Position numbers and translations under genes: made by a program. The notes beneath the pieces are model-generated. The model was not told the DNA's origin and did no database searches. It saw only the letters and a program-made list of their open reading frames with translations. Below are positions 42,909 to 50,933 of a stretch of 64,000 nt of DNA, piece after piece (within the stretch, counting starts at the first letter, position 1; every line of letters begins with the position of its first letter). Source of the DNA: Pseudoduganella umbonata (GTDB taxonomy: Bacteria > Pseudomonadota > Gammaproteobacteria > Burkholderiales > Burkholderiaceae_D). Where the stretch lies: assembly GCF_014192225.1 (NCBI RefSeq), contig NZ_JACHXS010000005.1, positions 388,740 through 452,739 of the forward strand. The letters run 5' to 3'.

Positions 42909-44975
42909 ATGCAGATGACGACATCGAAAACCGCGATTGCCATTGCCGTGGCACTGCTGCTCGGCGCCTGTGGAAGCGACGATGACGACGACGAACCGGA
43001 AGTGCTGAACCAGAAACCCAGCTGGCTCGGCACGATCTCGACCGCCAGCTACGACGGCACGTCGGACGACTTGCTGACGGCAGGCCTGGGGACCAGCGGG
43101 CTGGCCGCCGCCGCGCCGCCGGCCTACAACGATCCGGCCAACCCCACGGCGCGGGAGCTGCGCCGCAATGCGATCTTCGCCAACTACCGTGCCGTGCTCG
43201 ACATTGCCGCGAACAGCGGCTACGGCACCCTGTACGGCCCGAACGTGAACGCGGCGGGCGTTGCCACCAATGGCAGCGGCATGGTCGCGGGTACGGAATA
43301 CCTGGCGTACACGGACGACGGCACGGGCCGGCAAAACGTGACGCTGATGGTGCAGGTACCGAACGGCTTCGATCCCGTCAACCCGTGCATCGTCACCGGT
43401 ACCTCGAGCGGTTCGCGCGGCGTTTATGGCGCGATCGGCAGTGCGGGCGAATGGGGCCTGAAGAACAATTGCGCGGTCGCCTACGCGGACAAGGGCAGCG
43501 GCACGGGCCTGTACGCGTTCGAGGACGACAGCGTCAACGGCTTGAACGGCGTGCGGACATCGCGTACCTCCGCCGGCAAGGACGCGCTGTTCGCGCCCGA
43601 ATTGACGGATGCGCAGCGCACCGCCTTCGCCCAGCAATACCCGGGCCGTGTCGCATTCAAGCATGCGCACTCGCAACTGAACCCGGAGAAGGATTGGGGC
43701 AAGGTCACGCTGCAAGCCGTTGAATTCGCGTTTTACGTGCTCAACGAGAAGTACGGTGTCGTCGCCCGCGACAACACGAATCGCATCGTGCGCTTCACGC
43801 CCGCCAATACGTTGACGATCGCATCGTCGATTTCCAACGGTGCCGGCTCCGCCTTGCTGGCCGCCGAACAGGATACGACCGGCCTGATCGACGCCGTGGC
43901 GGCCACCGAACCGCAGATCCAGCCGAACCGGACAAGCGGCTATACGGTCCGGCAAGGCGGGGTCAATGTGGCATCGCAAGGGCTGCCGCTGCTCGATTAC
44001 TCGAGCTACGCCGCGCTGTACCAGCCGTGTCTCGTCGCCGGTGGGGCAGGGCGCTGCGCATCGCTGGTAGCGAAGGGACTGTTGACCGGAAACGACCTGG
44101 CATCGCGCCAGGCGGATGCGCGGGCCAGGTTGCGCGCGTACGGCTGGACGGCGGACGCCGAACCGCTGCAGGCTTCTCACGCGCTGACGAACATCCTCGT
44201 GGCGGTGACGTACGTGAATGCGTACGGCAAGTTCTCCGTGACGGACAACGTCTGCGGTTTCAGCTGGGGCACGGCCGATGCGACCGGCTCGCCCATCCCG
44301 CTCACGGCGGCAACGCTGGCATCGAGCTTCGCCACGCAGAACGGCATCGTCGGCACGCCGATCTATGAACAGTCGGTGGGCGGCGCCAAGCTGTACAGCC
44401 TGGGCGTGTCGCCATCCACCGGTGTCGAAGACCAGGCGCTCGATGGTTTCCTGTGCCTGCGCTCGCTGGCTACCGGCATCGATCCGGAGACCGGTGCCGC
44501 ACTGACCGGCGACCAGGCGGCGCAGAGCGCGCGCGTGCGTGCCGGCATGGCCGAGGTACAGGCGACCGGCAACCTGCGCGGCAAGCCGGCACTGATCGTG
44601 TCCGGGCGGTCCGATGCACTGATCCCGGTCAACCATGCGTCGCGCGCGTATGTGGGGTTGAATGCCGCCGTCGAGGGTTCGTCCAGCAAGCTGCGTTATG
44701 TGGAAGTCACCAACGCCAATCACTTCGACAGTTTCTCGAATGCGTTGCCGACCCTGGTCGTACCCCTGCATCCTTATCTGTTCCGCGCACTGGACGCTGT
44801 TTATGCGAACCTGAAAAACAGTGCGACGGCGCTGCCGCCATCGCAGGTCGTGCATACGGTCACGCGGGCCAGCAATGCGGTGCCGATCACGGCTGCGAAC
44901 CTGCCGCCCTTCGCCGCTGCGCCGGGTGCCAGTGCGATCACGGTCAGTAGCACCACGGTGAACGTGCCGGACTGA
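42909..44975 (+). CDS. D-(-)-3-hydroxybutyrate oligomer hydrolase, lipoprotein
   Basis: A 688-residue protein of the 3-hydroxybutyrate oligomer hydrolase family, splitting soluble oligomers from poly-3-hydroxybutyrate breakdown to monomers. The signal is lipoprotein-type (LLLGAC, Cys20) followed by a D-rich linker. A lipase-like Ser is in GTSSGSRG at about residues 164-171. Other family strings: YADKGSGTGLYAFED, RVAFKHAHSQLNPEKDWG, ASSISNGAGSALLAAEQD and SGRSDALIPVNHASRAY near the end. Length fits the family (about 690). A single-gene unit with its own ribosome-binding site AAAGAGGTAA and a shared terminator at 45019. Confidence 0.92.
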   Translation: MQMTTSKTAIAIAVALLLGACGSDDDDDEPEVLNQKPSWLGTISTASYDGTSDDLLTAGLGTSGLAAAAPPAYNDPANPTARELRRNAIFANYRAVLDIAANSGYGTLYGPNVNAAGVATNGSGMVAGTEYLAYTDDGTGRQNVTLMVQVPNGFDPVNPCIVTGTSSGSRGVYGAIGSAGEWGLKNNCAVAYADKGSGTGLYAFEDDSVNGLNGVRTSRTSAGKDALFAPELTDAQRTAFAQQYPGRVAFKHAHSQLNPEKDWGKVTLQAVEFAFYVLNEKYGVVARDNTNRIVRFTPANTLTIASSISNGAGSALLAAEQDTTGLIDAVAATEPQIQPNRTSGYTVRQGGVNVASQGLPLLDYSSYAALYQPCLVAGGAGRCASLVAKGLLTGNDLASRQADARARLRAYGWTADAEPLQASHALTNILVAVTYVNAYGKFSVTDNVCGFSWGTADATGSPIPLTAATLASSFATQNGIVGTPIYEQSVGGAKLYSLGVSPSTGVEDQALDGFLCLRSLATGIDPETGAALTGDQAAQSARVRAGMAEVQATGNLRGKPALIVSGRSDALIPVNHASRAYVGLNAAVEGSSSKLRYVEVTNANHFDSFSNALPTLVVPLHPYLFRALDAVYANLKNSATALPPSQVVHTVTRASNAVPITAANLPPFAAAPGASAITVSSTTVNVPD

Positions 44976-45018
44976 AGCGGAGTGCTGTTGGTTGAGTCTG
45001 GACAGTGATCCCGACCAT

Positions 45019-45048
45019 AAAAAGGCGGACCAGATGGTCCGCCTTTTT
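45019..45048. terminator. Bidirectional terminator
   Basis: Perfect 13-bp arms (A-run, then GGCGGACC, and complement) with loop AGAT, between the convergent oligomer hydrolase and alcohol dehydrogenase genes. It ends in T on both strands. Confidence 0.92.
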
Positions 45049-45062
45049 ATTTCCGGAACCGG

Positions 45063-46232
45063 CTACAGCGCCGCCCCATAAATGGCTCGGGCATCGTCCC
45101 GCGTGACTTCGCGCGGATTGTTGCCCAACAACCGTGTCTGCAACATCGCGTCGTCGGCAAGGCGGTCCAGGTCTTCTTCGCGAATCCCGACTTCCCGCAG
45201 CGTGCCGGCGATACCGGTTCGACCTGCCAGTTCCGCCATCGCGACAGTGAACGCTTCCGCCTTCGCCTCGGCCGTACCGTGCGCACCGGGCACGACGATG
45301 GCGGCCAGTTCCGCATAACGCTCGGCTGCCGCCGGCGCGTTGAAGCGCAGAACATGCGGCAGGACCAGCGCATTGGACAAGCCGTGCGGGACATGAAATA
45401 TGCCGCCGATGGGATAGGCGAGGGCGTGCACGGCAGCGACGGGCGCATTGGAAAATGCCTGGCCGGCCAGCAGGGCGCCCAGCAGCATCGCTTGCCGTGC
45501 CGCCAGTTGGACGGCGCGATCCGCCCTGGCTTCGCAGGCAACGTGAAGATTTGCCCACAACAGTTGCAGCGCTTCGCGCGCCAGGATATCCGACAGGGGA
45601 TTCTTTTTATGCCGGCTCGTGTACGCTTCGATCGCATGCACCATCGCATCGATGCCGGTGGCGGCGGTCACGTGCGGCGGCAAGCCGAGCGTCAGTTCCG
45701 CATCCAGGATAGCCATGTCGGCATACAGCTGGGGCGCCACGACACCCATCTTCGTGGTGGACCCGGTAGTCACGATCGCGATATTGGTGACTTCCGAACC
45801 CGTGCCGGCGGTCGTCGGGATTTGCACCAGCGGCAGCCGGTTGCCGCGCACGTTGCCGATCCCGTACGCTTCGGCCAGCGGCTGGCCGCTGCCGGCCAGC
45901 ACCGCGATCAGTTTGGCGACATCCATTGAACTGCCACCGCCGAGACCGATCACGATGTCCGTGGCGTGCTGGCGCGCGGTATCGACGGCGGCAAGCACCA
46001 CGTTTTCCGGCGGATCGGCGATCACATCGCTGCAGGTTTTCACGTGAAAACCGGCATTCGCCAGGCTGGCGATCGGCGCCGCAGCCAGGCCGGTAGCGAG
46101 GAATCCCGCATCGGTCACGACCAGGGCGCGATGGGTGTCGGGAAAGCGGTCTCGAACAAGTTCGCCCAGGCGGCTGCTGGCGCCGATGGCCGATACGATG
46201 TGGGGCACGGTGCTGAAGGAAAAATCATTCAT
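45063..46232 (-). CDS. Iron-containing (type III) alcohol dehydrogenase
   Basis: A 389-residue NAD(P)-dependent oxidoreductase of the Fe-ADH superfamily. NAD-binding GLGGGSSMDVAKLIAVL is near residue 95, followed by IPTTAGTGSEVTNIAI. Metal ligands are expected in DAMVHAIEAYTS and YPIGGIFHVPHGLSNALVLPHVL. The ATG at 46232 gives the normal family start; the much longer upstream frame is GC-bias extension. The substrate could be an alcohol, 4-hydroxybutyrate or maleylacetate. Its coding sequence contains a parS-like palindrome at 46035-46052. Confidence 0.92.
   Translation of the reverse strand: MNDFSFSTVPHIVSAIGASSRLGELVRDRFPDTHRALVVTDAGFLATGLAAAPIASLANAGFHVKTCSDVIADPPENVVLAAVDTARQHATDIVIGLGGGSSMDVAKLIAVLAGSGQPLAEAYGIGNVRGNRLPLVQIPTTAGTGSEVTNIAIVTTGSTTKMGVVAPQLYADMAILDAELTLGLPPHVTAATGIDAMVHAIEAYTSRHKKNPLSDILAREALQLLWANLHVACEARADRAVQLAARQAMLLGALLAGQAFSNAPVAAVHALAYPIGGIFHVPHGLSNALVLPHVLRFNAPAAAERYAELAAIVVPGAHGTAEAKAEAFTVAMAELAGRTGIAGTLREVGIREEDLDRLADDAMLQTRLLGNNPREVTRDDARAIYGAAL
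46035..46052. promoter_or_regulatory. parS-like palindrome inside Fe-ADH gene
   Basis: A perfect 18-bp palindrome with core TTTCACGTGAAA, identical to the central 12 bp of the parS consensus but different at the outer positions. It lies about 1.1 kb from the three parS sites upstream of mnmG. A possible weak ParB (or Noc-like) site. Confidence 0.4.
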
Positions 46233-46361
46233 GGTGTCTCCCTGTATGTGGGTGAGTCCAGCATACATCAGCCGTGAGGTGCTGGACCAACCCACCCGGC
46301 AGAGCGTAATGTTCTTCCGTACAATGTCGGGTTCAATGATGTGACGACAGGTGGGGGCGGG

Positions 46362-47126
46362 ATGCTGGATATTGCGGTTTTGGGCGTGGCTGCCTTTGCG
46401 GCCGGCCTGGTCGATGCGGTCGTCGGCGGTGGCGGGTTGATCCAGATTCCCGTGCTTTTTTCCACCTTCAGCACTACCGCACCCGCGACGCTGCTGGGTA
46501 CCAGCAAACTGGCCGGGATTTTTGGTACGGCCGCCGCCGCGGTCAATTACGCGCGGCGTGTCTCGATTGCCTGGACGACGGCGGCTCCGGCCGCCTTTGC
46601 CGCATTCCTGTTCGCGTTCTTCGGCGCCTACACGGTGACGAAGATCCCTGCCGATTTCATGCGCACCCTGTTGCCCTTCGTGCTGATCGCAGTGGCCATC
46701 TACACGTTCCGGCGCAAGGATCTGGGCAGCATCCATGCACCGCTGCATAGCGGCTTGAAGGAGAGGGTGCTGGCGGTCGTGATCGGCGCGTGCATCGGGT
46801 TCTACGATGGCTTCTTTGGGCCAGGGACGGGCAGCTTCCTGGTGTTCCTGTTTGTGCGCCTGTTCGGATTTGATTTCCTCGGCGCTTCCGCCGTCGCCAA
46901 GGTGGTCAACGTGGCGTGCAATCTGTCTGCGCTAATGTGGTTCGGCTACAGTGGGCATCTGCTGTGGCAGCTGGGTTTGATGATGGCGGTCTGCCAGGTG
47001 GCGGGGTCGCTGATCGGAACCAAGCTGGCCATGCGGCACGGCAGTGGTTTCGTTCGACGGGTCTTCCTGGTCGTGGTGACGATCCTGATCGTCAAGACGT
47101 CATGGGATGCATGGCAACGGTGGTGA
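46362..47126 (+). CDS. TSUP (TauE/SafE) family sulfite/sulfonate permease
   Basis: A 254-residue inner-membrane protein of the TSUP family (DUF81), which exports or imports sulfur oxyanions or organosulfonates. Seven to eight hydrophobic segments are visible, with the two family half-motifs GLVDAVVGGGGLIQIPVL near the N-terminus and GACIGFYDGFFGPGTGSFLVF in the middle. The ATG at 46362 has a G-rich GGGGGCGGG upstream; a GTG seven codons earlier is possible. It is divergent from the Fe-ADH gene. The first parS site starts one base after its stop. Confidence 0.9.
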   Translation: MLDIAVLGVAAFAAGLVDAVVGGGGLIQIPVLFSTFSTTAPATLLGTSKLAGIFGTAAAAVNYARRVSIAWTTAAPAAFAAFLFAFFGAYTVTKIPADFMRTLLPFVLIAVAIYTFRRKDLGSIHAPLHSGLKERVLAVVIGACIGFYDGFFGPGTGSFLVFLFVRLFGFDFLGASAVAKVVNVACNLSALMWFGYSGHLLWQLGLMMAVCQVAGSLIGTKLAMRHGSGFVRRVFLVVVTILIVKTSWDAWQRW

Positions 47127-47127
47127 T

Positions 47128-47143
47128 TGTTCCACGTGGAACA
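47128..47143. promoter_or_regulatory. parS site 1
   Basis: A perfect 16-bp palindrome TGTTCCACGTGGAACA, close to the chromosomal parS consensus TGTTNCACGTGAAACA. ParB nucleates here for chromosome segregation. Confidence 0.88.
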
Positions 47144-47163
47144 TCCCATCCAGGAGGAGCACC

Positions 47164-47187
47164 AAGCCCGGCATTGCCGGGTTTTTT
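47164..47187 (+). terminator. Rho-independent terminator after TSUP gene
   Basis: Arms AGCCCGGC and GCCGGGTT-type pairing (CCCGGC/GCCGGG, loop ATT), followed by a run of T. It is wedged between parS sites 1 and 2. Confidence 0.85.
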
Positions 47188-47202
47188 GTTCCACGTGAAA
47201 CA
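47187..47202. promoter_or_regulatory. parS site 2
   Basis: TGTTCCACGTGAAACA, an exact match to TGTTNCACGTGAAACA. Confidence 0.93.
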
Positions 47203-47235
47203 CCCGATCGTGATCAGGCCAGCCCGGTAATAGAA

Positions 47236-47251
47236 CGTTCCACGTGAAACA
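47236..47251. promoter_or_regulatory. parS site 3
   Basis: CGTTCCACGTGAAACA, one mismatch at the first base of the consensus. It lies 86 bp upstream of mnmG. Confidence 0.9.
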
Positions 47252-47336
47252 ACGCGGGAATATTTCTGCCTAAAAAAGTCGCAGCGCGCAAAAAACTCTA
47301 TAATCTGAGGTTCATCCCTCTGCTTCTCTTTCCACC

Positions 47337-49265
47337 ATGCTATTTCCTACTGAATTCGACGTCATCGTCGTTGGCGGCGGCCATGCCGGCACCGAAGCTG
47401 CACTGGCGTCGGCCCGGATGGGTCAGAAGACCCTGCTGTTGACCCATAACATCGAAACCCTTGGCCAGATGTCGTGCAATCCCTCGATCGGCGGCATCGG
47501 CAAAGGCCACCTCGTCAAAGAGGTGGACGCGCTGGGCGGCGCAATGGCGATCGCCACGGACGAAGCCGGCATCCAGTTCCGCATCCTGAATTCATCGAAG
47601 GGCCCGGCCGTGCGCGCAACGCGTGCCCAGGCCGACCGCATCCTGTACAAGGCAGCGATTCGCGCGCGGCTGGAAAACCAGCCGAACCTGTGGCTGTTCC
47701 AGCAGGCGGTCGACGACCTGATGGTGGAGGGCGACCGTGTGGTCGGCGCCGTAACGCAGATCGGCTTGAAGTTCCGGTCGCGCGCCGTGGTCCTGACCGC
47801 GGGTACCTTCCTCGACGGGAAGATCCACGTCGGCCTGCAAAATTATTCGGCCGGCCGCGCCGGCGATCCGCCCGCGCTGTCCCTGTCCGCGCGCCTGAAG
47901 GAACTGAAGCTGCCGCAAGGCCGCCTGAAGACGGGCACGCCGCCGCGCATCGATGGCCGCAGCATCGACTTTTCCCAGATGACGGAACAACCGGGCGACC
48001 TCGATCCCGTGCCCGTGTTCTCGTACATGGGCAACACGGCAATGCATCCGAAGCAGCTGCCATGCTGGGTTACGCACACGAACCAGAAAACGCATGACAT
48101 CATCCGTGGCGGCCTGGACCGCAGCCCGATGTACACCGGTGTCATCGAAGGTGTCGGCCCGCGCTACTGCCCGTCGATCGAAGACAAGATCCACCGTTTT
48201 TCCGGCAAGGAATCGCACCAGATCTTCCTCGAGCCGGAAGGGCTGACGACGCACGAGTTTTACCCGAACGGCATTTCCACGAGCCTGCCGTTCGATGTGC
48301 AGATCGAACTGGTCCGTTCGATGAAGGGTCTCGAGCAGGCGCACATCCTGCGCCCCGGCTATGCGATCGAATACGACTACTTCGACCCGCGTGGCTTGAA
48401 GGCGTCGCTGGAAACCAAGGCCATCGGCGGCCTGTACTTTGCCGGCCAGATCAACGGCACCACCGGTTACGAAGAAGCGGCGGCACAAGGCTTGCTGGCC
48501 GGTTTGAATGCCGCGCTGCAGACCCAGGGCAGGGAAGCGTGGACGCCGGCACGGTCGGAAGCCTACCTTGGCGTGCTGGTGGACGACCTCGTCACGCAAG
48601 GCGTGCAGGAGCCTTACCGCATGTTCACCAGCCGTGCCGAGTACCGGCTGTCGCTGCGGGAAGACAACGCGGACATGCGCCTGACGGAAATCGGCCGCAA
48701 GCTGGGCGTCGTCGGCGATGCGCAGTGGGAAGCCTTCGAGCGCAAGCGCGATGCTGTCGCCGCGGAACTCGAACGCCTGAAGGCGACCTGGGTAAATCCA
48801 CGCATCCTCGAAGCGGCAGAGTCCGAACGCGTGATCGGCCAGGCCATTGAACGCGAATATTCGCTGGCCGATCTGCTGCGCCGCCCGAACGTCGACTACG
48901 ACAAACTGGTGACGCTGACGGGCGCGGACGGCCGTAATCTGGGCGGTCCGGGCGTGACGGACGCGGCCGTCCAGGAACAGGTGGAGATCCAGCTGAAGTA
49001 TTCCGGCTATATCGAGCGCCAGTTGAAGGAAGTGGAACGCCACGAACACTACGAAAACCTGAAGCTGCCCGAAGGCTTCAACTACCTGGACATTGCCGCC
49101 CTGTCGGTCGAAGTCCGGCAGAAGCTGAACAAGCACCGCCCTGAAACCCTGGGCCAGGCATCGCGCATTTCCGGCGTTACCCCGGCGGCGATTTCGCTGC
49201 TGCTGGTGCACCTGAAAAAGGCCGGCTTTGGCGGCTTTGTCACGCTGAAAGACGAGGCAGCCTGA
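47337..49265 (+). CDS. mnmG: tRNA uridine-5-carboxymethylaminomethyl(34) synthesis enzyme MnmG (GidA)
   Basis: A 642-residue FAD protein that, with MnmE, installs the cmnm5 group at wobble U34 of several tRNAs. FAD-binding VVGGGHAGTEAALASARMG is near residue 10, followed by MSCNPSIGGIGKGHLVKEVDALGG and the family strings FRILNSSKGPAVRATRAQ, LKTGTPPRIDGRSIDFS and GQINGTTGYEEAAAQGL. The C-terminal helical domain ends FVTLKDEAA. The stop codon overlaps the rsmG start region (shared base 49265). First gene of the mnmG-rsmG-parA-parB segment, preceded by three parS sites. Confidence 0.98.
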   Translation: MLFPTEFDVIVVGGGHAGTEAALASARMGQKTLLLTHNIETLGQMSCNPSIGGIGKGHLVKEVDALGGAMAIATDEAGIQFRILNSSKGPAVRATRAQADRILYKAAIRARLENQPNLWLFQQAVDDLMVEGDRVVGAVTQIGLKFRSRAVVLTAGTFLDGKIHVGLQNYSAGRAGDPPALSLSARLKELKLPQGRLKTGTPPRIDGRSIDFSQMTEQPGDLDPVPVFSYMGNTAMHPKQLPCWVTHTNQKTHDIIRGGLDRSPMYTGVIEGVGPRYCPSIEDKIHRFSGKESHQIFLEPEGLTTHEFYPNGISTSLPFDVQIELVRSMKGLEQAHILRPGYAIEYDYFDPRGLKASLETKAIGGLYFAGQINGTTGYEEAAAQGLLAGLNAALQTQGREAWTPARSEAYLGVLVDDLVTQGVQEPYRMFTSRAEYRLSLREDNADMRLTEIGRKLGVVGDAQWEAFERKRDAVAAELERLKATWVNPRILEAAESERVIGQAIEREYSLADLLRRPNVDYDKLVTLTGADGRNLGGPGVTDAAVQEQVEIQLKYSGYIERQLKEVERHEHYENLKLPEGFNYLDIAALSVEVRQKLNKHRPETLGQASRISGVTPAAISLLLVHLKKAGFGGFVTLKDEAA

Positions 49266-49918
49266 TGGCCGGTTTCGATCGTACCGTGCTGGGCCAGGTA
49301 CTGGCCGACGGCGTCGCGGAACTGGACCTGGCGTTGTCGGCCGCGCAGCAGGAGCAGTTGCTCGACTACCTGGCGCTGCTGAACAAATGGAACCACGTCT
49401 ACAACCTGACCTCGGTGCGCGACCCGCTGCAGATGATGACGCTGCACTTGCTGGATTCGCTCGCTGCCGTGCCGGCCTTTGCCGGGGCAAAGAACGTGCT
49501 TGATGTAGGGGCGGGAGGAGGGCTGCCCGGTATTGTGCTGGCCATCGCGCGGCCCGACATGAAAGTGTCGATGATCGACACCGTGCACAAGAAAACCGCG
49601 TTCCTGACGCAGGTGAAGGTCGAACTGGGTCTTGCGAACGTGACCGTGTACACGAAGAAGGTGCAGGAACTGACGGTCAAAACGCCGTTCGACGTGATCA
49701 CGTCGCGTGCGTTTGCCGACCTGTCGGACTTCGTCGAATGGTCGCACCATCTGCTGGCCGACGATGGCAAGTTCATCGCGTTGAAGGGGACCGCACCGCA
49801 GGATGAACGCGAACGCCTGCCGGGCGACTGGAAAGTGGGCGCCTTGCAGCCCTTGCGGGTGCCCGGACTGGACGCCGAACGGCACCTGGTTTTCGTCGAA
49901 CGCGGAGAAACGGTATAA
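49265..49918 (+). CDS. rsmG: 16S rRNA (guanine(527)-N(7))-methyltransferase RsmG (GidB)
   Basis: A 217-residue SAM-dependent methyltransferase for G527 of 16S rRNA. SAM motif VLDVGAGGGLPGIVLAIARP is near residues 79-98; the family strings NKWNHVYNLTSVRDP and SRAFADLSDFVEW are present. It overlaps mnmG by one base (ATGA type), so translation is coupled. Its last two codons lie inside the first unit of a 9-bp AT-rich tandem array, meaning expansion or contraction of that array could touch its stop codon. Confidence 0.97.
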   Translation: MAGFDRTVLGQVLADGVAELDLALSAAQQEQLLDYLALLNKWNHVYNLTSVRDPLQMMTLHLLDSLAAVPAFAGAKNVLDVGAGGGLPGIVLAIARPDMKVSMIDTVHKKTAFLTQVKVELGLANVTVYTKKVQELTVKTPFDVITSRAFADLSDFVEWSHHLLADDGKFIALKGTAPQDERERLPGDWKVGALQPLRVPGLDAERHLVFVERGETV

Positions 49919-50047
49919 ACTGTTTATATCGTATAAACTATATAAATTGTTTATTCTGTATAAATCATATAAATCATATAAATTATATAAATGGTATAAA
50001 TCGTATAAATCGTATAAATCGTATAAATAATATAAACGATATAAACC
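49913..50047. repeat. 15-unit 9-bp AT-rich tandem array between rsmG and parA
   Basis: Fifteen consecutive 9-bp units of the form RTATAAAYN, from 49913 to 50047 with no phase break. Units 2 (49922) and 5 (49949) are variant GTTTATATC/GTTTATTCT; units 10-12 (49994-50020) are identical GTATAAATC. It begins within the last codons of rsmG and ends 37 bp before parA. AT content is extreme against the GC-rich surroundings. It may be a DNA unwinding or bending element, a ParA/ParB operator array or the parAB promoter region. Confidence 0.93.
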
Positions 50048-50084
50048 TAAACCGAACCAAAACTGGAACAACAAGAAAAAGCCG

Positions 50085-50855
50085 ATGGCAAAGATATTCT
50101 GCGTAGCAAACCAGAAGGGCGGGGTGGGCAAGACCACTACCACGGTGAACCTCTCCGCCGGCCTTGCCAAACTGAACCAGCGCGTGCTGCTGGTCGACCT
50201 GGACCCGCAAGGCAATGCGACGATGGGGGCGGGCATCAACAAGGCCGGCCTGGCCGCTTCCACCTATGAAGTACTGCTGGGCAGCGCCGACGTGGCCTCG
50301 GCACGCCAGCGCTCCGAATCCGGCCGCTTCGACGTGCTGCCTGCCAACCGCGAGCTGGCCGGCGCCGAAGTGGAAATGGTCGAACTGGACAACCGCGAGA
50401 AGCGGCTGAAGGATGCGCTCGCGCTGGTCGACCAGGATTACGACTTCATCCTGATCGATTGCCCGCCCGCGCTGTCGATGCTCACGCTGAACGGCCTGTG
50501 CGCCGCACATGGCGTGATCATCCCGATGCAGTGCGAGTACTATGCGCTGGAGGGCTTGTCCGACCTGGTCAACACGATCAAGAAGGTACACGCCAACCTG
50601 AACCAGGACCTGAAGATCATCGGCCTGCTGCGTGTGATGTTCGATCCGCGCATGACGCTGTCGCAGCAGGTGTCGGCCCAGCTGGAACAGCATTTCGGCG
50701 ACAAGGTGTTCAAGACGATTATTCCACGCAATGTGCGGCTGGCCGAAGCGCCGTCGTATGGCATGCCCGGGGTGTCGTTCGATCCGTCTTCCAAGGGTGC
50801 CCAGGCGTATATCGCCTTCGGTGCCGAGATGGTGGCGCGCATCAAGACGATGTGA
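50085..50855 (+). CDS. parA: Chromosome partitioning ATPase ParA (Soj)
   Basis: A 256-residue Walker-type ATPase that forms gradients on the nucleoid and moves ParB-parS complexes. The deviant Walker A KGGVGKTT is at about residues 10-17 in FCVANQKGGVGKTTTTVNL, switch I is LDPQGNATMG, and the DCPPALSMLT motif follows. Length fits the chromosomal ParA without an N-terminal operator-binding domain. The ribosome-binding site is weak. The upstream region is the 9-bp array. parB follows 78 bp later. Confidence 0.97.
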   Translation: MAKIFCVANQKGGVGKTTTTVNLSAGLAKLNQRVLLVDLDPQGNATMGAGINKAGLAASTYEVLLGSADVASARQRSESGRFDVLPANRELAGAEVEMVELDNREKRLKDALALVDQDYDFILIDCPPALSMLTLNGLCAAHGVIIPMQCEYYALEGLSDLVNTIKKVHANLNQDLKIIGLLRVMFDPRMTLSQQVSAQLEQHFGDKVFKTIIPRNVRLAEAPSYGMPGVSFDPSSKGAQAYIAFGAEMVARIKTM

Positions 50856-50869
50856 TCACAATGAAAACC

Positions 50870-50918
50870 GGTGCCAGGCACCATGGCCGGCCATCGCCAG
50901 GCCGTGGTGCCTGTCACC
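50870..50918. repeat. Imperfect palindrome between parA and parB
   Basis: Arms of about 19 bp (GGTGCCAGGCACCATGGCC against a complement with two mismatches) end 15 bp before the parB ATG. It resembles the GGTG...CACC intergenic palindromes at 26241 and could attenuate parB relative to parA. Confidence 0.7.
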
Positions 50919-50933
50919 CTGCAAACGCAAACT

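Noticed and set aside
42762..44855. 697-codon antisense frame over the oligomer hydrolase gene
   Set aside because: Same reasons; the sense gene has a lipobox and family motifs.
49803..50030. 75-codon frame ending in YKSYK-type repeats
   Set aside because: It is the 9-bp tandem array read in a non-rsmG frame; no start signal.
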